Under the pieces are notes generated by a model. It saw only the letters and a program-made list of their open reading frames with translations. It ran no database searches and was not told the origin of the DNA. Shown here in pieces: positions 16,756 to 26,311 of a DNA stretch of 64,000 bases. This DNA comes from Pseudomonas proteolytica (GTDB lineage Bacteria; Pseudomonadota; Gammaproteobacteria; Pseudomonadales; Pseudomonadaceae). Each line of letters opens with the position of its first letter. Within the stretch, counting starts at the first letter, position 1. The stretch is from contig NZ_VFEV01000017.1 in the NCBI RefSeq assembly GCF_007858275.1, positions 62,001 through 126,000 of the forward strand, read 5' to 3'. Both the position numbers and the translations under genes were made by a program.

Positions 16756-17170
16756 CGGCCTAACGGTCCTCATGGTGGCCGCGGCCTTGGCCGGCTGCTC
16801 GACCAGCAAGGAAAAGATGCTGCCGCATGACGGCAACACCATGCTCGATATCTGGAACGAGGAGACCGGAGGTGCCGCGCGTGGCGGGCAGAGTGCCCAG
16901 CAGTTGCTGGACGCCCGGCAGTCGCTGCGCCGGTCACTCACGCAAGACGATGTGAACGCTGCGCCGACTGTCAACGCAAGCTATACCCGCACCGCGCAGA
17001 ACGAGATCTACCGGCAGTTCCACCGCCTGCCCAATCCGGACCTTGTAATGTACGTCTTTCCTCATCTGGCAGGCACTGATCCCGCTCCCGTTCCCGGGTA
17101 CACAACCGTCTTTCCCCTGTACCAGCGGGTCCAGTACGCCATGTCCGGTGAGCGGGTTGAGGATTACTGA
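16736..17170 (+). CDS. TIGR03751-family conjugative transfer lipoprotein (TraV/VirB7-like)
   Basis: A 144-residue lipoprotein with lipobox LAGC (Cys about residue 22). The conserved KEKMLPHDGNTMLDIW and the end LPNPDLVMYVFPHLAG fit the TIGR03751 family. It should anchor the channel in the outer membrane. The stop overlaps the start of the ATPase gene by one base (TGATG). Confidence 0.87.
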   Translation: MRRIWINGLTVLMVAAALAGCSTSKEKMLPHDGNTMLDIWNEETGGAARGGQSAQQLLDARQSLRRSLTQDDVNAAPTVNASYTRTAQNEIYRQFHRLPNPDLVMYVFPHLAGTDPAPVPGYTTVFPLYQRVQYAMSGERVEDY

Positions 17171-20034
17171 TGCGCTGGCCATTCTCCCGCGTACCTGAGG
17201 CGGCTCAGGCAGACAGGCCAACCCCGGATGCCTGGGAGCGCCATGTTGCCGAACTGCAAGCGCACGGTATTCCGGTACCGGGCAAGATCGGCGTCCGGAG
17301 GCAGCGTTCCGCAACACAGGCCGACGAGCAGGCGCTTTATGACGTCGCGCCCTCGTTTGCCGATCTGTTGCCCTGGGTCGAATACCTGCCCGATTCAAAA
17401 TGCATGCTGCTCGAAGACGGCGTCTCCGTCGCGGCATTTTTTGAGTTGATACCCGTCGGTACTGAGGGTCGTGAGGCGGCCTGGCTTGCCCAGGCGCGCG
17501 ACGCCCTGGAAAACGCACTACAGGACAGTTTCGATGAACTGGATGACTCGCCCTGGGTGATGCAGCTCTACGCTCAGGACGAGACCGACTGGAACCCGTA
17601 CCTTGCCTCCCTGCGCAGTTATCTCCAGCCACGGGCACAGGGCAGCGCCTTCAGCGAGTTCTACCTGCGCTTTTTCGGTCACCATCTGCGGGCCGTTGCC
17701 AAGCAGGGCGGCCTGTTCGAGGACCGCACAGTCACCAAGTTACCCTGGCGCGGCCAAACGCGCCGCGTCCGCCTGGTGGTGTATCGGCGTGCTGGGAGTA
17801 CGCGCGCCCGACGCGGGCAATCCCCCGAGCAGGCATTGAATGTCATTTGCGACCGGCTGCTCGGGGGTCTGTCCAATGCGGGCATACGCGCCCGTCGCCT
17901 GCAGGCGGCAGATATTCATGCCTGGCTGGTACTCTGGTTCAACCCTCGGCCGACAATGCTCGGCCCCACGTTAGAAGACCGCGAACGCTTCTACCGCCTC
18001 ACGTCCTATCCGACGGAGTCCGAACCCGGCGAGCTGGAACTGGCCAGTGGTACGGATTTCGCGCAGCGCCTGTTTTTCGGCCAGCCCCGCTCTGACGTCG
18101 AAAACGGCCTGTGGTACTTCGACGACCTGCCCCACCGGACCGTTGTTGTCGACCGGTTGCGCACGCCGCCCAACACCGGGCACATCACCGGGGAAACCCG
18201 CAAGGGCGGTGATGCGATCAATGCCCTGATGGATCAGATGCCCGAAGACACCGTGATGTGCCTGACGATGGTCGTCACGCCGCAGGACATCCTCGAGGCG
18301 CACCTGAATCACCTGGCGAAAAAGGCAGTTGGTGAAACCCTGGCCTCGGAACAGGCATTGAAGGACGTCCAGCAGGCGCGCGGGCTGATTGGCAGTGCAC
18401 ACAAGCTGTATCGCGCCTCGCTGGCGTTCTACCTGCGGGGTCAGGACGTGGCAGACCTCGATACCCGCGGTCTGCAACTGGGCAACGTCCTGCTCAACGC
18501 GGGCCTGCAACCGGTACGCGAAGAGGATGAAGTCGCGCCGCTCAACAGCTACCTGCGCTGGTTGCCCTGTGTCTATGACCCGGGCAACGACAAACGTCAG
18601 TGGTACACGCAGCTCATGTTCGCGCAGCATGTAGCGAATCTGGCACCGACCTGGGGGCGCAGTGCCGGCACCGGCCGCCCCGGGATCACCTTCTTCAACC
18701 GTGGCGGCGGCACGATCACCTTTGATCCATTGAACCGACTCGACCGCCAGATGAATGCGCACCTGTTCCTGTTTGGCCCCACCGGTTCAGGCAAGTCGGC
18801 CACGCTCAACAACATTCTCAACCAGATCACCGCCATCTACCGGCCACGGCTGTTCATCGTGGAAGCCGGTAACAGTTTTGGCCTCTACGGTGAATTCGCC
18901 GCGCGCCTGGGGCTGTCGGTGCATCGTGTCAGGCTTGCTCCTGGCGCAGGCGTGAGCCTTGCGCCGTTCGCGGACGCCTGGCGCCTGGTCGACACGCCCA
19001 GCCAGGTCCAGACACTCGATGCCGACGCGCTCGATGAAGAATCCGCCGAGGGCGATGCCAGTGGTGACGAGCAACGTGATGTGCTGGGTGAACTGGAGAT
19101 CACCGCACGATTGATGATCACCGGCGGGGAGGACAAAGAGGAAGCCAGGATGACCCGCGCCGATCGCAGCCTGATCCGCCAGTGCATCCTCGAGGCCGCC
19201 CATCACTGCGTGATAGAAAAACGCACGGTACTGACCCGTGATGTACGCAATGCGCTGCGCGAACGCGGTCGTGATTCGACGTTACCCGAGACACGCCGTA
19301 CCCGTCTGCTGGAAATGGCCGATGCGATGGACATGTTTTGCCAGGGCGTCGATGGCGAGATGTTCGACAGGCCGGGGACGCCCTGGCCGGAGGCCGATAT
19401 CACGGTTGTTGACCTGGCGACGTTCGCGCGCGAGGGCTACAACGCGCAGCTGTCGATTGCCTACATCTCGCTGATCAACACCGTCAACAACATCGCCGAG
19501 CGCGACCAGTTCCTCGGCCGCCCGATCATCAATGTCACCGATGAAGGTCACATCATCACCAAGAATCCGCTGCTCGCGCCCTACGTGGTCAAGATCACCA
19601 AGATGTGGCGCAAATTGGGCGCCTGGTACTGGCTGGCAACGCAGAACCTGGACGACCTGCCGAAAGCCGCCGAACCCATGCTCAACATGATCGAGTGGTG
19701 GATTTGCCTGAGCATGCCCCCGGACGAGGTGGAGAAGATTGCCCGGTTTCGCGAACTGAACGCCTCGCAGAAGGCCCTGATGCTGTCCGCGCGCAAGGAA
19801 GCCGGAAAATTCACCGAGGGGGTAATTTTGTCAAAATCAATGGAGTTGCTGTTCCGTGCGGTACCGCCCAGCCTGTACCTGGCGCTGGCAATGACGGAAC
19901 CCGAAGAGAAGGCCGAACGTTTTCAATTGATGCAGCAGCACGGCATCAGTGAACTGGAAGCCGCGCTACGGGTTGCCGAGCAGATCGACCGGGCGCGGGG
20001 CATCGAGCCGCTGCGCTACGACCTGTTTGATTGA
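17170..20034 (+). CDS. traC: VirB4/TraC-like conjugative transfer ATPase (TIGR03744, PFL_4706 family)
   Basis: A 954-residue cytoplasmic ATPase, the full family length. Walker A is FGPTGSGKSATLNN near residues 535-548 and Walker B is INVTDEGHI near 785. An N-terminal TraC-like domain starts with DLLPWVEYLPDSKCMLLEDG. It energises pilus and channel assembly together with TraD. It sits at the end of the tightly overlapping block and is followed 16 bases later by the DsbA-like gene. Confidence 0.92.
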   Translation: MRWPFSRVPEAAQADRPTPDAWERHVAELQAHGIPVPGKIGVRRQRSATQADEQALYDVAPSFADLLPWVEYLPDSKCMLLEDGVSVAAFFELIPVGTEGREAAWLAQARDALENALQDSFDELDDSPWVMQLYAQDETDWNPYLASLRSYLQPRAQGSAFSEFYLRFFGHHLRAVAKQGGLFEDRTVTKLPWRGQTRRVRLVVYRRAGSTRARRGQSPEQALNVICDRLLGGLSNAGIRARRLQAADIHAWLVLWFNPRPTMLGPTLEDRERFYRLTSYPTESEPGELELASGTDFAQRLFFGQPRSDVENGLWYFDDLPHRTVVVDRLRTPPNTGHITGETRKGGDAINALMDQMPEDTVMCLTMVVTPQDILEAHLNHLAKKAVGETLASEQALKDVQQARGLIGSAHKLYRASLAFYLRGQDVADLDTRGLQLGNVLLNAGLQPVREEDEVAPLNSYLRWLPCVYDPGNDKRQWYTQLMFAQHVANLAPTWGRSAGTGRPGITFFNRGGGTITFDPLNRLDRQMNAHLFLFGPTGSGKSATLNNILNQITAIYRPRLFIVEAGNSFGLYGEFAARLGLSVHRVRLAPGAGVSLAPFADAWRLVDTPSQVQTLDADALDEESAEGDASGDEQRDVLGELEITARLMITGGEDKEEARMTRADRSLIRQCILEAAHHCVIEKRTVLTRDVRNALRERGRDSTLPETRRTRLLEMADAMDMFCQGVDGEMFDRPGTPWPEADITVVDLATFAREGYNAQLSIAYISLINTVNNIAERDQFLGRPIINVTDEGHIITKNPLLAPYVVKITKMWRKLGAWYWLATQNLDDLPKAAEPMLNMIEWWICLSMPPDEVEKIARFRELNASQKALMLSARKEAGKFTEGVILSKSMELLFRAVPPSLYLALAMTEPEEKAERFQLMQQHGISELEAALRVAEQIDRARGIEPLRYDLFD

Positions 20035-20050
20035 CGTCGAGGAGCCCGCC

Positions 20051-20794
20051 ATGCCTTCGCCCACTCTTCTCCTCGACCGTCGCTGGTCGTGCGGAGTCTG
20101 GCTGCTGGGCTGGGTGATTGCTGGCCTGCTCGTGCTCTGGCTTTGGTCGTGGGCCAACCATGAGACAACCCACACGTCGGACGCCACCGCTGCGCAGCAC
20201 CCGGCCGGCCCACCCTGGCGCTATGGACGCACGAATGCGCGCTTCACCATTGTCGAATACGCCGACCTCGAATGCCCCTACTGCAAGACCTATGACCCCA
20301 TCCTGCGGCATTGGATCGACCAGCACCCGGAGGTGAATCTGCAATGGCACCACCTGCCGCTAGCCATGCACGAGCCGGCAGCGACTCGACAGGCGCGTCT
20401 GGCCGAATGCATCGGCGAGTCCCACGGCCATGATGCGTTCTGGCAAGCCATCAGCTGGATCTACCAGCATACCCGCAGCGATGGCCAGGGCCTGCCGCCC
20501 GATACCGAGTACCCCGGCCAGGACCCCACCGTGCAAGCCTGCCTCGCCAGTAAGCGGCCCGACACCATCATCCAGGCGCAGGCCAACGAAGCACGCCATG
20601 GCGGCGTGAGCGCCACCCCGACCCTGCACCTGATCGACCACCACAGCGGCCAGTCACTGATCCTGGCCGGCCCGGCCGAAGGCGACGCGTTACTGTCAGC
20701 CTTGGACCTATTGGTTGCCAACGGTACAGCGCCAAGCACAGCACAACCTCATCACCAAATACCTGCCGACGTCGTCGGCGACATGCCCAGATAG
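20051..20794 (+). CDS. DsbA/DsbG-like thioredoxin-fold protein of the ICE
   Basis: A 247-residue protein with one N-terminal membrane anchor (GWVIAGLLVLWLWSW) and a periplasmic thioredoxin fold with active site CPYC in VEYADLECPYCKTYDP (about residue 75) and cis-Pro region SATPTLHL. It probably forms or shuffles disulphides in the Cys-rich TraU/TIGR03755 proteins encoded downstream. The last nine residues (DVVGDMPR) are encoded inside the dispersed leader repeat, so the natural C-terminus may have been extended by it. The ATG at 20051 follows GAGG; the in-frame upstream ATG lies inside the ATPase gene. Confidence 0.82.
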   Translation: MPSPTLLLDRRWSCGVWLLGWVIAGLLVLWLWSWANHETTHTSDATAAQHPAGPPWRYGRTNARFTIVEYADLECPYCKTYDPILRHWIDQHPEVNLQWHHLPLAMHEPAATRQARLAECIGESHGHDAFWQAISWIYQHTRSDGQGLPPDTEYPGQDPTVQACLASKRPDTIIQAQANEARHGGVSATPTLHLIDHHSGQSLILAGPAEGDALLSALDLLVANGTAPSTAQPHHQIPADVVGDMPR

Positions 20795-20878
20795 CCCGCA
20801 GTCTTCAAGGCTATGCCGCGGTTTCGACCGCGTTGACTGCACGCCAGTTCGCCACGCATCCCCGAGCGAACGGCCATC
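20768..20878 (+). repeat. Dispersed ICE leader repeat, copy B
   Basis: It aligns over about 110 bases with 1160-1270, with the same order of conserved blocks and a few indels. It overlaps the end of the DsbA-like gene and precedes radC by 90 bases. The rest of the gap (20879-20968) carries the GGGAGGGTCCGCCCTCC hairpin region and the AAAGGAGG ribosome site of radC. Confidence 0.65.
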
Positions 20879-20968
20879 CGCGCAAGCGGTGGCGGATGCC
20901 TATCGTCACTGTCCCCGGAGGGTCCGCCCTCCAGGGACGGCTGCCTCCAATTCCTAAAGGAGGTTCCC

Positions 20969-21466
20969 ATGTCCACATCCCTCGCCATGATCAGTGGTAG
21001 CGCTTCACTCGGTCCCGTCTTCACACCGGAGGACGATAAAATCATCGAACAGGCATTGCTCATCCTTGAGCAGCGAGTGTTCACTCGTGGCCCCTCGCTG
21101 CAAATCCCGGAAGATGTGCGCAACTTCCTGCAGCTGAAAATCGCAGCACAGCCGCATGAGGTCTTTGGCGCCGTGTTCCTCGATTCGAAGCATCAGGTGC
21201 TGGCCTACGAGCCTTTGTTCCAAGGCACTATCGACAGCGCCAGCGTCTATCCACGGGTGGTGCTCAAGCGCTGTATGGACTATAACGCCGCCGCTCTGGT
21301 GCTCTGCCACAATCATCCTTCCGGCTGCACTGAACCCAGTACGGCGGACGAAACGTTGACCCAGCGATTGAAGGAGATATTGGGACAGGTCGATATCCGT
21401 CTGCTGGATCACTTCATCATCGGGAAAGGCGATCCTTATTCGTTCGCCGAACACGGATTGATCTGA
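20969..21466 (+). CDS. radC: RadC-family JAB/MPN domain protein
   Basis: A 165-residue protein with the JAMM-type metal site CHNHPSGCTEPSTAD (about residues 113-127) and the upstream AVFLDSKHQVLAYEPLFQGT block. ICE- and phage-borne RadC proteins of this short type lack the N-terminal helix-hairpin-helix. The role is uncertain and a link to DNA repair is not proven for them. A strong AAAGGAGG precedes the ATG. It is placed, as usual for this ICE class, between the VirB4-DsbA block and the TraU block. Confidence 0.9.
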   Translation: MSTSLAMISGSASLGPVFTPEDDKIIEQALLILEQRVFTRGPSLQIPEDVRNFLQLKIAAQPHEVFGAVFLDSKHQVLAYEPLFQGTIDSASVYPRVVLKRCMDYNAAALVLCHNHPSGCTEPSTADETLTQRLKEILGQVDIRLLDHFIIGKGDPYSFAEHGLI

Positions 21467-21499
21467 TCCTCTTCGCGCCAGCTTGCTGACGCTCCAACC

Positions 21500-21528
21500 C
21501 CCCATCGGAAGCGATGCTTTCGATGGGG
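21500..21528 (+). promoter_or_regulatory. Hairpin between radC and the TIGR03757 gene
   Basis: CCCCATCG (21500-21507) pairs with CGATGGGG (21521-21528). It may end radC transcription or shape the leader of the next operon. No T-run follows. No gene is seen in 21467-21660. Confidence 0.45.
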
Positions 21529-21660
21529 CATCTGCGGTCCACGAAATACCGCGATTCATTGGCGCATGGAAACCGGGCACCTCCCATTTCCGATTGTTTG
21601 TCGTCGCGTTAAGCGCGATGCGTTGCACTACCGAGGTCACGAACCACCGGATACTGCGCC

Positions 21661-22080
21661 ATGTTGTGTTCTCTTTCCCCCGGCCCGATCAGGTGCCTGG
21701 CCTTGGCCATAGCGCTGTGTGCCTCTGCGGCTAGTGCAATGGATATATGGGTCATCAGCGACCGCCAACATCCCGTGCAAGGTACACCTGACCGATTGAT
21801 CGAGCTGGATGCACCCGCGCGTATTGAAGCCGAACTGTCGACCGATCTTCCAAGTGATGTCCAGCAAGCGTCACTGTTGGTACAGCAGCGCCTCAAGCAC
21901 GGCGGCCCCACGCTGGAGCAGCGTCTGGCCAGGACCTACCAGGACGTGACCGATGCCTGGCGCCTGGGCATCACCACCCTTCCCGCCATCGTCGTGGATC
22001 AACGCTACGTAGTTTATGGCGAGCCGGGCGTCGCCAAGGCGATCGCACGCATCGAGGCCTACCGGAGGACTCAACCATGA
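21661..22080 (+). CDS. TIGR03757-family ICE protein (PFL_4709 family, TrbC-like)
   Basis: A 139-residue secreted protein with signal peptide (cut after ASA). MDIWVISDRQHPV opens the mature part, and TDAWRLGITTLPAIVVDQRYVVYG is the family block, resembling the thioredoxin-like fold of TrbC proteins. It forms an overlapping trio with the TraU-like and TIGR03755 genes. Confidence 0.85.
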   Translation: MLCSLSPGPIRCLALAIALCASAASAMDIWVISDRQHPVQGTPDRLIELDAPARIEAELSTDLPSDVQQASLLVQQRLKHGGPTLEQRLARTYQDVTDAWRLGITTLPAIVVDQRYVVYGEPGVAKAIARIEAYRRTQP

Positions 22081-23012
22081 AGTGTGCCCGTCTTCGGCGT
22101 ACCGGCATCGCCACCATTTTGTTGACGGCCGCCTCGTCATCATTCGCGCTCAACACCGCGACCATCGTGTCTTCCACTTTGTCCCCATCGTGCCTGGAAT
22201 ACCGAGTGGTAGGGATCTGCTATTGGCTATTCTGCACGCCGTTCGGCTGCTCGGTGCGGACCTCCACCAAGGTGCGCCACTATATTCCGGATGCCGTGGT
22301 TTCGAATTACTCCAACACCGGTGAGAACCCGTGGCTCGAAGTGCGGGCCATGAGCGCACCCAACGTGACGGCCCAGGCAGGCGGCGACGGCACGACTAAC
22401 CATGACAATGAAAGCAACATGGCGAAGTTCAAGAACGCCGACGTGATCGGTCATCCCGGCGGCCATGTGTTCGGCCAATTTGCCAGCACCTCAGGTTACG
22501 CCTGCAAAGGTGCCGGCACGGCGTTCATGCCGTACCTGCTGAGCACGCTCGACACCGTGGCCTGGCGCTACAACGTACCCGAAGCCGTGTACCCAGAGGC
22601 CCTGATTCCGGGCATGCGCGAGATCGGCGCGCGCAGCACGTTCAACCTGTGGGGTACCGTCTATCCGCGCGGCGGATTTCTGCATCAGGTCGACGATTAC
22701 AAGGCCGGCGCCGTGGTCGCCCAACGCGCCGGAGACATCGTCACCCGGCGGGGGCAATTGCATGTCTATCAGCCATTGCTCGCGAACTCGCAGCCCGGTT
22801 ACTGGCCGGCCGGCGCGCTGGAGGAAAGCAATGCCTTGAGCGGCAAGTGGCAGGAGCTGACGCCGCGTCTTTCCAACAGCTGCGTGGTGTTCCCCCACAG
22901 CGAACCACTGACCCAGGCCCAGCAAGGTGATTATGCCTGGGCGCTTTGGCGCCCATACAGCTGTTGCGAACGCCGCGGGCAGACGTTCTTCGGCAGTACA
23001 GACTTCAACTGA
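22077..23012 (+). CDS. TraU-like ICE protein (TIGR03756, PFL_4710 family)
   Basis: A 311-residue exported protein, ATGA-coupled to the previous gene. The Cys-rich N-terminus (SPSCLEYRVVGICYWLFC and GCSVRTS) and C-terminal YSCCERRGQTFFGS match TraU-family mating-pair stabilisation proteins. The many cysteines explain a need for the DsbA-like protein. It is likely periplasmic or outer-membrane associated. Confidence 0.87.
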   Translation: MKCARLRRTGIATILLTAASSSFALNTATIVSSTLSPSCLEYRVVGICYWLFCTPFGCSVRTSTKVRHYIPDAVVSNYSNTGENPWLEVRAMSAPNVTAQAGGDGTTNHDNESNMAKFKNADVIGHPGGHVFGQFASTSGYACKGAGTAFMPYLLSTLDTVAWRYNVPEAVYPEALIPGMREIGARSTFNLWGTVYPRGGFLHQVDDYKAGAVVAQRAGDIVTRRGQLHVYQPLLANSQPGYWPAGALEESNALSGKWQELTPRLSNSCVVFPHSEPLTQAQQGDYAWALWRPYSCCERRGQTFFGSTDFN

Positions 23013-23022
23013 GGGGAAAACA

Positions 23023-24414
23023 ATGAAGCGTCCTGTCACCCTCTTCCACCCATTGCCGTTGCGGTGGCAGGTGGCCCTTCTGGCCGCCACGCTGGTGCTG
23101 GTCAGCAACCTGGTATCGGCCCAAACCGACGGTTTCCAGAACAGCGGCAGCGTGATTGGCGACGACCTCATGTATTCGATTGGTGGCGGCAGCGCGGTAT
23201 CCATGAGCCGCGCGGCCGGCCTGCATTCTCTCGGTGTGGGCGCAGGCTGGAACAGCAACCTGATGTGCGGCGACATGAACATCAGCACCACGATCCAGAA
23301 CCAGCTCAACGGCCTCACCAATGGTTTTCAGAACATCATGAGCAGCGTGATCCAGAACGCGACAAGCGCGGTCGCATCGTTGCCGGCGCTGATCATTCAG
23401 CGGGCAGACCCCGGCCTCTACAATCTGTTAACCAACGGTATTCTTCAAGCCAGGCTCGATTTTGATCGTTCAAAACTGACCTGCCGCGCGATGGCCGAGA
23501 AGATGGCCGACACGGCAGGCGGCCAGATGGGCTGGAGCCAGCTCGCCGAGGGCATGGCGTTGCGCCAGGCGGTGACGAGCACTGACGCGGTGTCGGCCAT
23601 CGAACAGGCTGAAACCAGCCGGGGCAAGGATGGTGTGCCTTGGGTGGGCGGCGGCAATGCTGGCGGTGCCGGCCAGCCGTCGATCAAAGTGATCAGCGAC
23701 GTAACGCGTGCCGGCTACAACCTGGTCAATGGCCGCAGTGCAACCGACCCAACATCCATCGACCCGGCGAGCTGCAACAGCCTGGCGTGCCAGACCTGGT
23801 CGTCGCCGCAAGCGTCCACCGACTGGGCCACACGCGTGCTCGGCGAACAGGAGCAGCGCACCTGCGAGACCTGCACCAAGACCCAGACCGTGCCAGGCGT
23901 CGGGTTGACGCCGCTGATTCAGGAAGAGTACGAGACCAAGCTGGAAACGCTGCAGGAATTGATCAGCGGCGCCCGCCATACCACCGCTGAGAACTTGCGT
24001 GCAGCCGGCAGTACATCCTTGCCGGTTACCCGCGGCGTTATCGAAGCCCTGCGTGACGAGCCCGACCAAGATGTCCTCGCCCACCGCCTGGCGTCCGAGG
24101 TGGCGCTGGCGTCGGTACTGGAGAAGGCTCTGCTGCTGCAGCGCACACTATTAACCGGCAAGAAAGAACCCAACGTAGCGGCTAACCAATTGGCCGTCGA
24201 AGCGGTCAATCATGAAAGCGACACGCTCGACCGCGAGATCCTTAACCTCAAAACCGAACTGGAGATCAGGCGCGAGCTGGCAAACAACTCGCCGATGACG
24301 ATCATTCAGCGCCATGGTACGCGTGCGTCAGGCTCGCGTGGTATCTACGAGGGCGACCCGGTGCCGGATCGCCTCGACCAGTTACAGCGCTCCCATCCAG
24401 GAGGCGCGCCATGA
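23023..24414 (+). CDS. TIGR03755-family ICE protein (PFL_4711 family, TraH-like)
   Basis: A 463-residue secreted protein. The ATG at 23023 follows GAGGGGAAAA and gives a signal peptide (LLAATLVLVSNLVSAQ). It contains GGGSAVSMSRAAG, a CGDMN motif, and a CETCTKT motif near residue 285, then a helical C-terminus. By position it corresponds to TraH-like pilus assembly proteins. It overlaps the next gene by four bases. Confidence 0.85.
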   Translation: MKRPVTLFHPLPLRWQVALLAATLVLVSNLVSAQTDGFQNSGSVIGDDLMYSIGGGSAVSMSRAAGLHSLGVGAGWNSNLMCGDMNISTTIQNQLNGLTNGFQNIMSSVIQNATSAVASLPALIIQRADPGLYNLLTNGILQARLDFDRSKLTCRAMAEKMADTAGGQMGWSQLAEGMALRQAVTSTDAVSAIEQAETSRGKDGVPWVGGGNAGGAGQPSIKVISDVTRAGYNLVNGRSATDPTSIDPASCNSLACQTWSSPQASTDWATRVLGEQEQRTCETCTKTQTVPGVGLTPLIQEEYETKLETLQELISGARHTTAENLRAAGSTSLPVTRGVIEALRDEPDQDVLAHRLASEVALASVLEKALLLQRTLLTGKKEPNVAANQLAVEAVNHESDTLDREILNLKTELEIRRELANNSPMTIIQRHGTRASGSRGIYEGDPVPDRLDQLQRSHPGGAP

Positions 24415-24761
24415 ACGCAGCATGGCTGCGGCCGCACTGGCTCTTCAACAAGCGCGTTGCCAGGGCTTTGCTGTGGACGCTGCCGCTCGTTGCGCTGGCA
24501 ATGACGGCCAACATCGCCGGCCTCTATCTGGTTGGCAGCATTGCCGGCTGGGAGCGCTGGCTGGCAGACGCAGCGGGCTACTTCCTGCTGTGGCGGCTCT
24601 GTCTCTACGGGGCGACGGGCTATGGCTGGATGTGGATGCACCGTCGGCTGCTGGCACGCGAGTCGGATGCCTCGACACAGCGCCGGCTGCTACGTACCGA
24701 GATCGCCGGCGTCATCGCGATCATCGCACTGGAGGCCAGCCTGCTGATGCAGGCGGTCTAG
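24411..24761 (+). CDS. Small ICE inner-membrane protein
   Basis: A 116-residue protein with about three membrane helices (residues about 18-42, 48-70 and 95-114) and a basic loop (MHRRLLARESDASTQRRLL). It sits between the TraH-like and TraG-like genes as in PFGI-1-type ICEs, where it is a conserved hypothetical. It is ATGA-coupled to the previous gene. The function is not known. Confidence 0.7.
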   Translation: MNAAWLRPHWLFNKRVARALLWTLPLVALAMTANIAGLYLVGSIAGWERWLADAAGYFLLWRLCLYGATGYGWMWMHRRLLARESDASTQRRLLRTEIAGVIAIIALEASLLMQAV

Positions 24762-24776
24762 CGGGAGACGTGGAAC

Positions 24777-26294
24777 ATGACGCTTTTCACTACCGACTAC
24801 TTGGAGTATTACCTGACGCTGGTTGCCTGGATCGTCCACAACGGCATCTTGTCGGTGCTGGTCTCCAGCGGCGTGTTCGCCATTCCCTTTATAGCCATTA
24901 TTATCCAGGAATGGCTCAAAGCACGTACTGAAGGGGCCGACGAAGGCAACAAGGGCGTATTGTCCTCGATGCGCATCGAGAACCGCATCTGGGTGGCCAT
25001 CGTCGTGCTGATGTTCGCCGGTATCCCGTTTATCGATATCGACCTCGGCACGATCAAGTACGACCAGGCGCGATCGGCACAGTGCCAGGTAAATGTTCCA
25101 CAACCTATGGATACCGGCTGGTCGCAGTCATTCAGCACGCTCAACAACCAGAGCGCCAAGGTGCCGGTGTGGTGGGCCTTCATGCATACGCTCTCCCGCG
25201 CGGTGACAGGGGCCTCGGTGGCGGCGATCCCGTGCGGAACAGATCTGCGGCAAATGAGGATGGACATCAACACTACGCGCATTGACGACCCCCTCCTCGC
25301 ACAGGACGTGGCGGACTTCACCCACGACTGCTATGGACCCGCCAGGGCGAAATTGTTCATGAGTCGACCGGAACTGGATGAAGCACAGATGCATGACGTG
25401 ACCTGGATCGGCTCCAGTTACTTTGTCAACACCAACGGTTTCTACGACACATACCATGCCAAGACACCCCGTGATGGCTGGCCCTACGATAGCAACCGAG
25501 ACGCCGGACTCGCACAGGTGCCGAGCGGCGCGGGTTATCCAACATGTCATCAGTGGTGGAGCGATGGCAGTAACGGGTTGCGCACACGGCTATTGGCCCA
25601 AGTCGACCCCAGCCTGCTCAACCGAATGGCCGGATGGGCCGGATTCTTGAGTCGTGCCGAAGTGGATAACTCGGTGATCCGTGCGATCGCCTCCCCGCGC
25701 CAACAGAAGCTCAATCAGGGAACGGTTTACACCGACTATGGTGGCCAGATCGACAAGACCCTGCCGAACATTGTTACCCGCACGACTGGCGACGTAGGTC
25801 TTGCGGTGGGAGCCATTCCTGCATTTCCGGCGATGGACGTGGTGCGTCAAGCGCTGCCGATGGTACTCGCGCTGCTGAAGATGGCCCTGGTGATCTGCAT
25901 CCCGCTGGTGCTGTTGATGGGCACCTACGACCTGAAGACCGTGGTCGCCATCAGCGTGGTCCAGTTTGCGCTGTTCTTCGTCGACTTCTGGTTCCAGCTC
26001 GCTCGCTGGATCGACAGCACCATCCTCGACGCGCTCTACGGCTCGGGCTGGGGTTGGAATCGGCCCGTCACTAATTTCGATCCAGTGATGGGGTTGAACA
26101 ACGCCTTTGGCGATCTGTTGCTGAACTTCGTCATGGGGACGATGTTCATTGTGTTGCCCGGATTCTGGGTAGGAGCATTAAGCTGGGCTGGTGTACGCGC
26201 TGGAAATCTTGTCCAGATGATGACGATGGGAACGGATGGGGCAAAATCCGCTGGTTCCAAGGGACCCGGGACGATTTCGAGACCCCTGAAATAA
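24777..26294 (+). CDS. TraG N-terminal domain protein (mating-pair stabilisation)
   Basis: A 505-residue polytopic membrane protein. It starts DYLEYYLTLVAWIVHNGIL, as TraG-N proteins do, and has hydrophobic segments near residues 10-45, 78-95, 365-425 and 440-480, with a large periplasmic part between. It matches only the N-terminal membrane part of F-plasmid TraG, which is the normal length for this ICE family. It should act in mating-pair stabilisation and pilus assembly. It is the last gene of the plus-strand transfer operon; DUF3742 converges on it. Confidence 0.87.
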   Translation: MTLFTTDYLEYYLTLVAWIVHNGILSVLVSSGVFAIPFIAIIIQEWLKARTEGADEGNKGVLSSMRIENRIWVAIVVLMFAGIPFIDIDLGTIKYDQARSAQCQVNVPQPMDTGWSQSFSTLNNQSAKVPVWWAFMHTLSRAVTGASVAAIPCGTDLRQMRMDINTTRIDDPLLAQDVADFTHDCYGPARAKLFMSRPELDEAQMHDVTWIGSSYFVNTNGFYDTYHAKTPRDGWPYDSNRDAGLAQVPSGAGYPTCHQWWSDGSNGLRTRLLAQVDPSLLNRMAGWAGFLSRAEVDNSVIRAIASPRQQKLNQGTVYTDYGGQIDKTLPNIVTRTTGDVGLAVGAIPAFPAMDVVRQALPMVLALLKMALVICIPLVLLMGTYDLKTVVAISVVQFALFFVDFWFQLARWIDSTILDALYGSGWGWNRPVTNFDPVMGLNNAFGDLLLNFVMGTMFIVLPGFWVGALSWAGVRAGNLVQMMTMGTDGAKSAGSKGPGTISRPLK

Positions 26295-26311
26295 AAAGCG
26301 AGTCCGGCGTA

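Noticed and set aside
17971..18762. A 263-codon frame antisense to the VirB4-like ATPase
   Set aside because: Same reason: a mirror of a conserved coding frame in GC-rich DNA.
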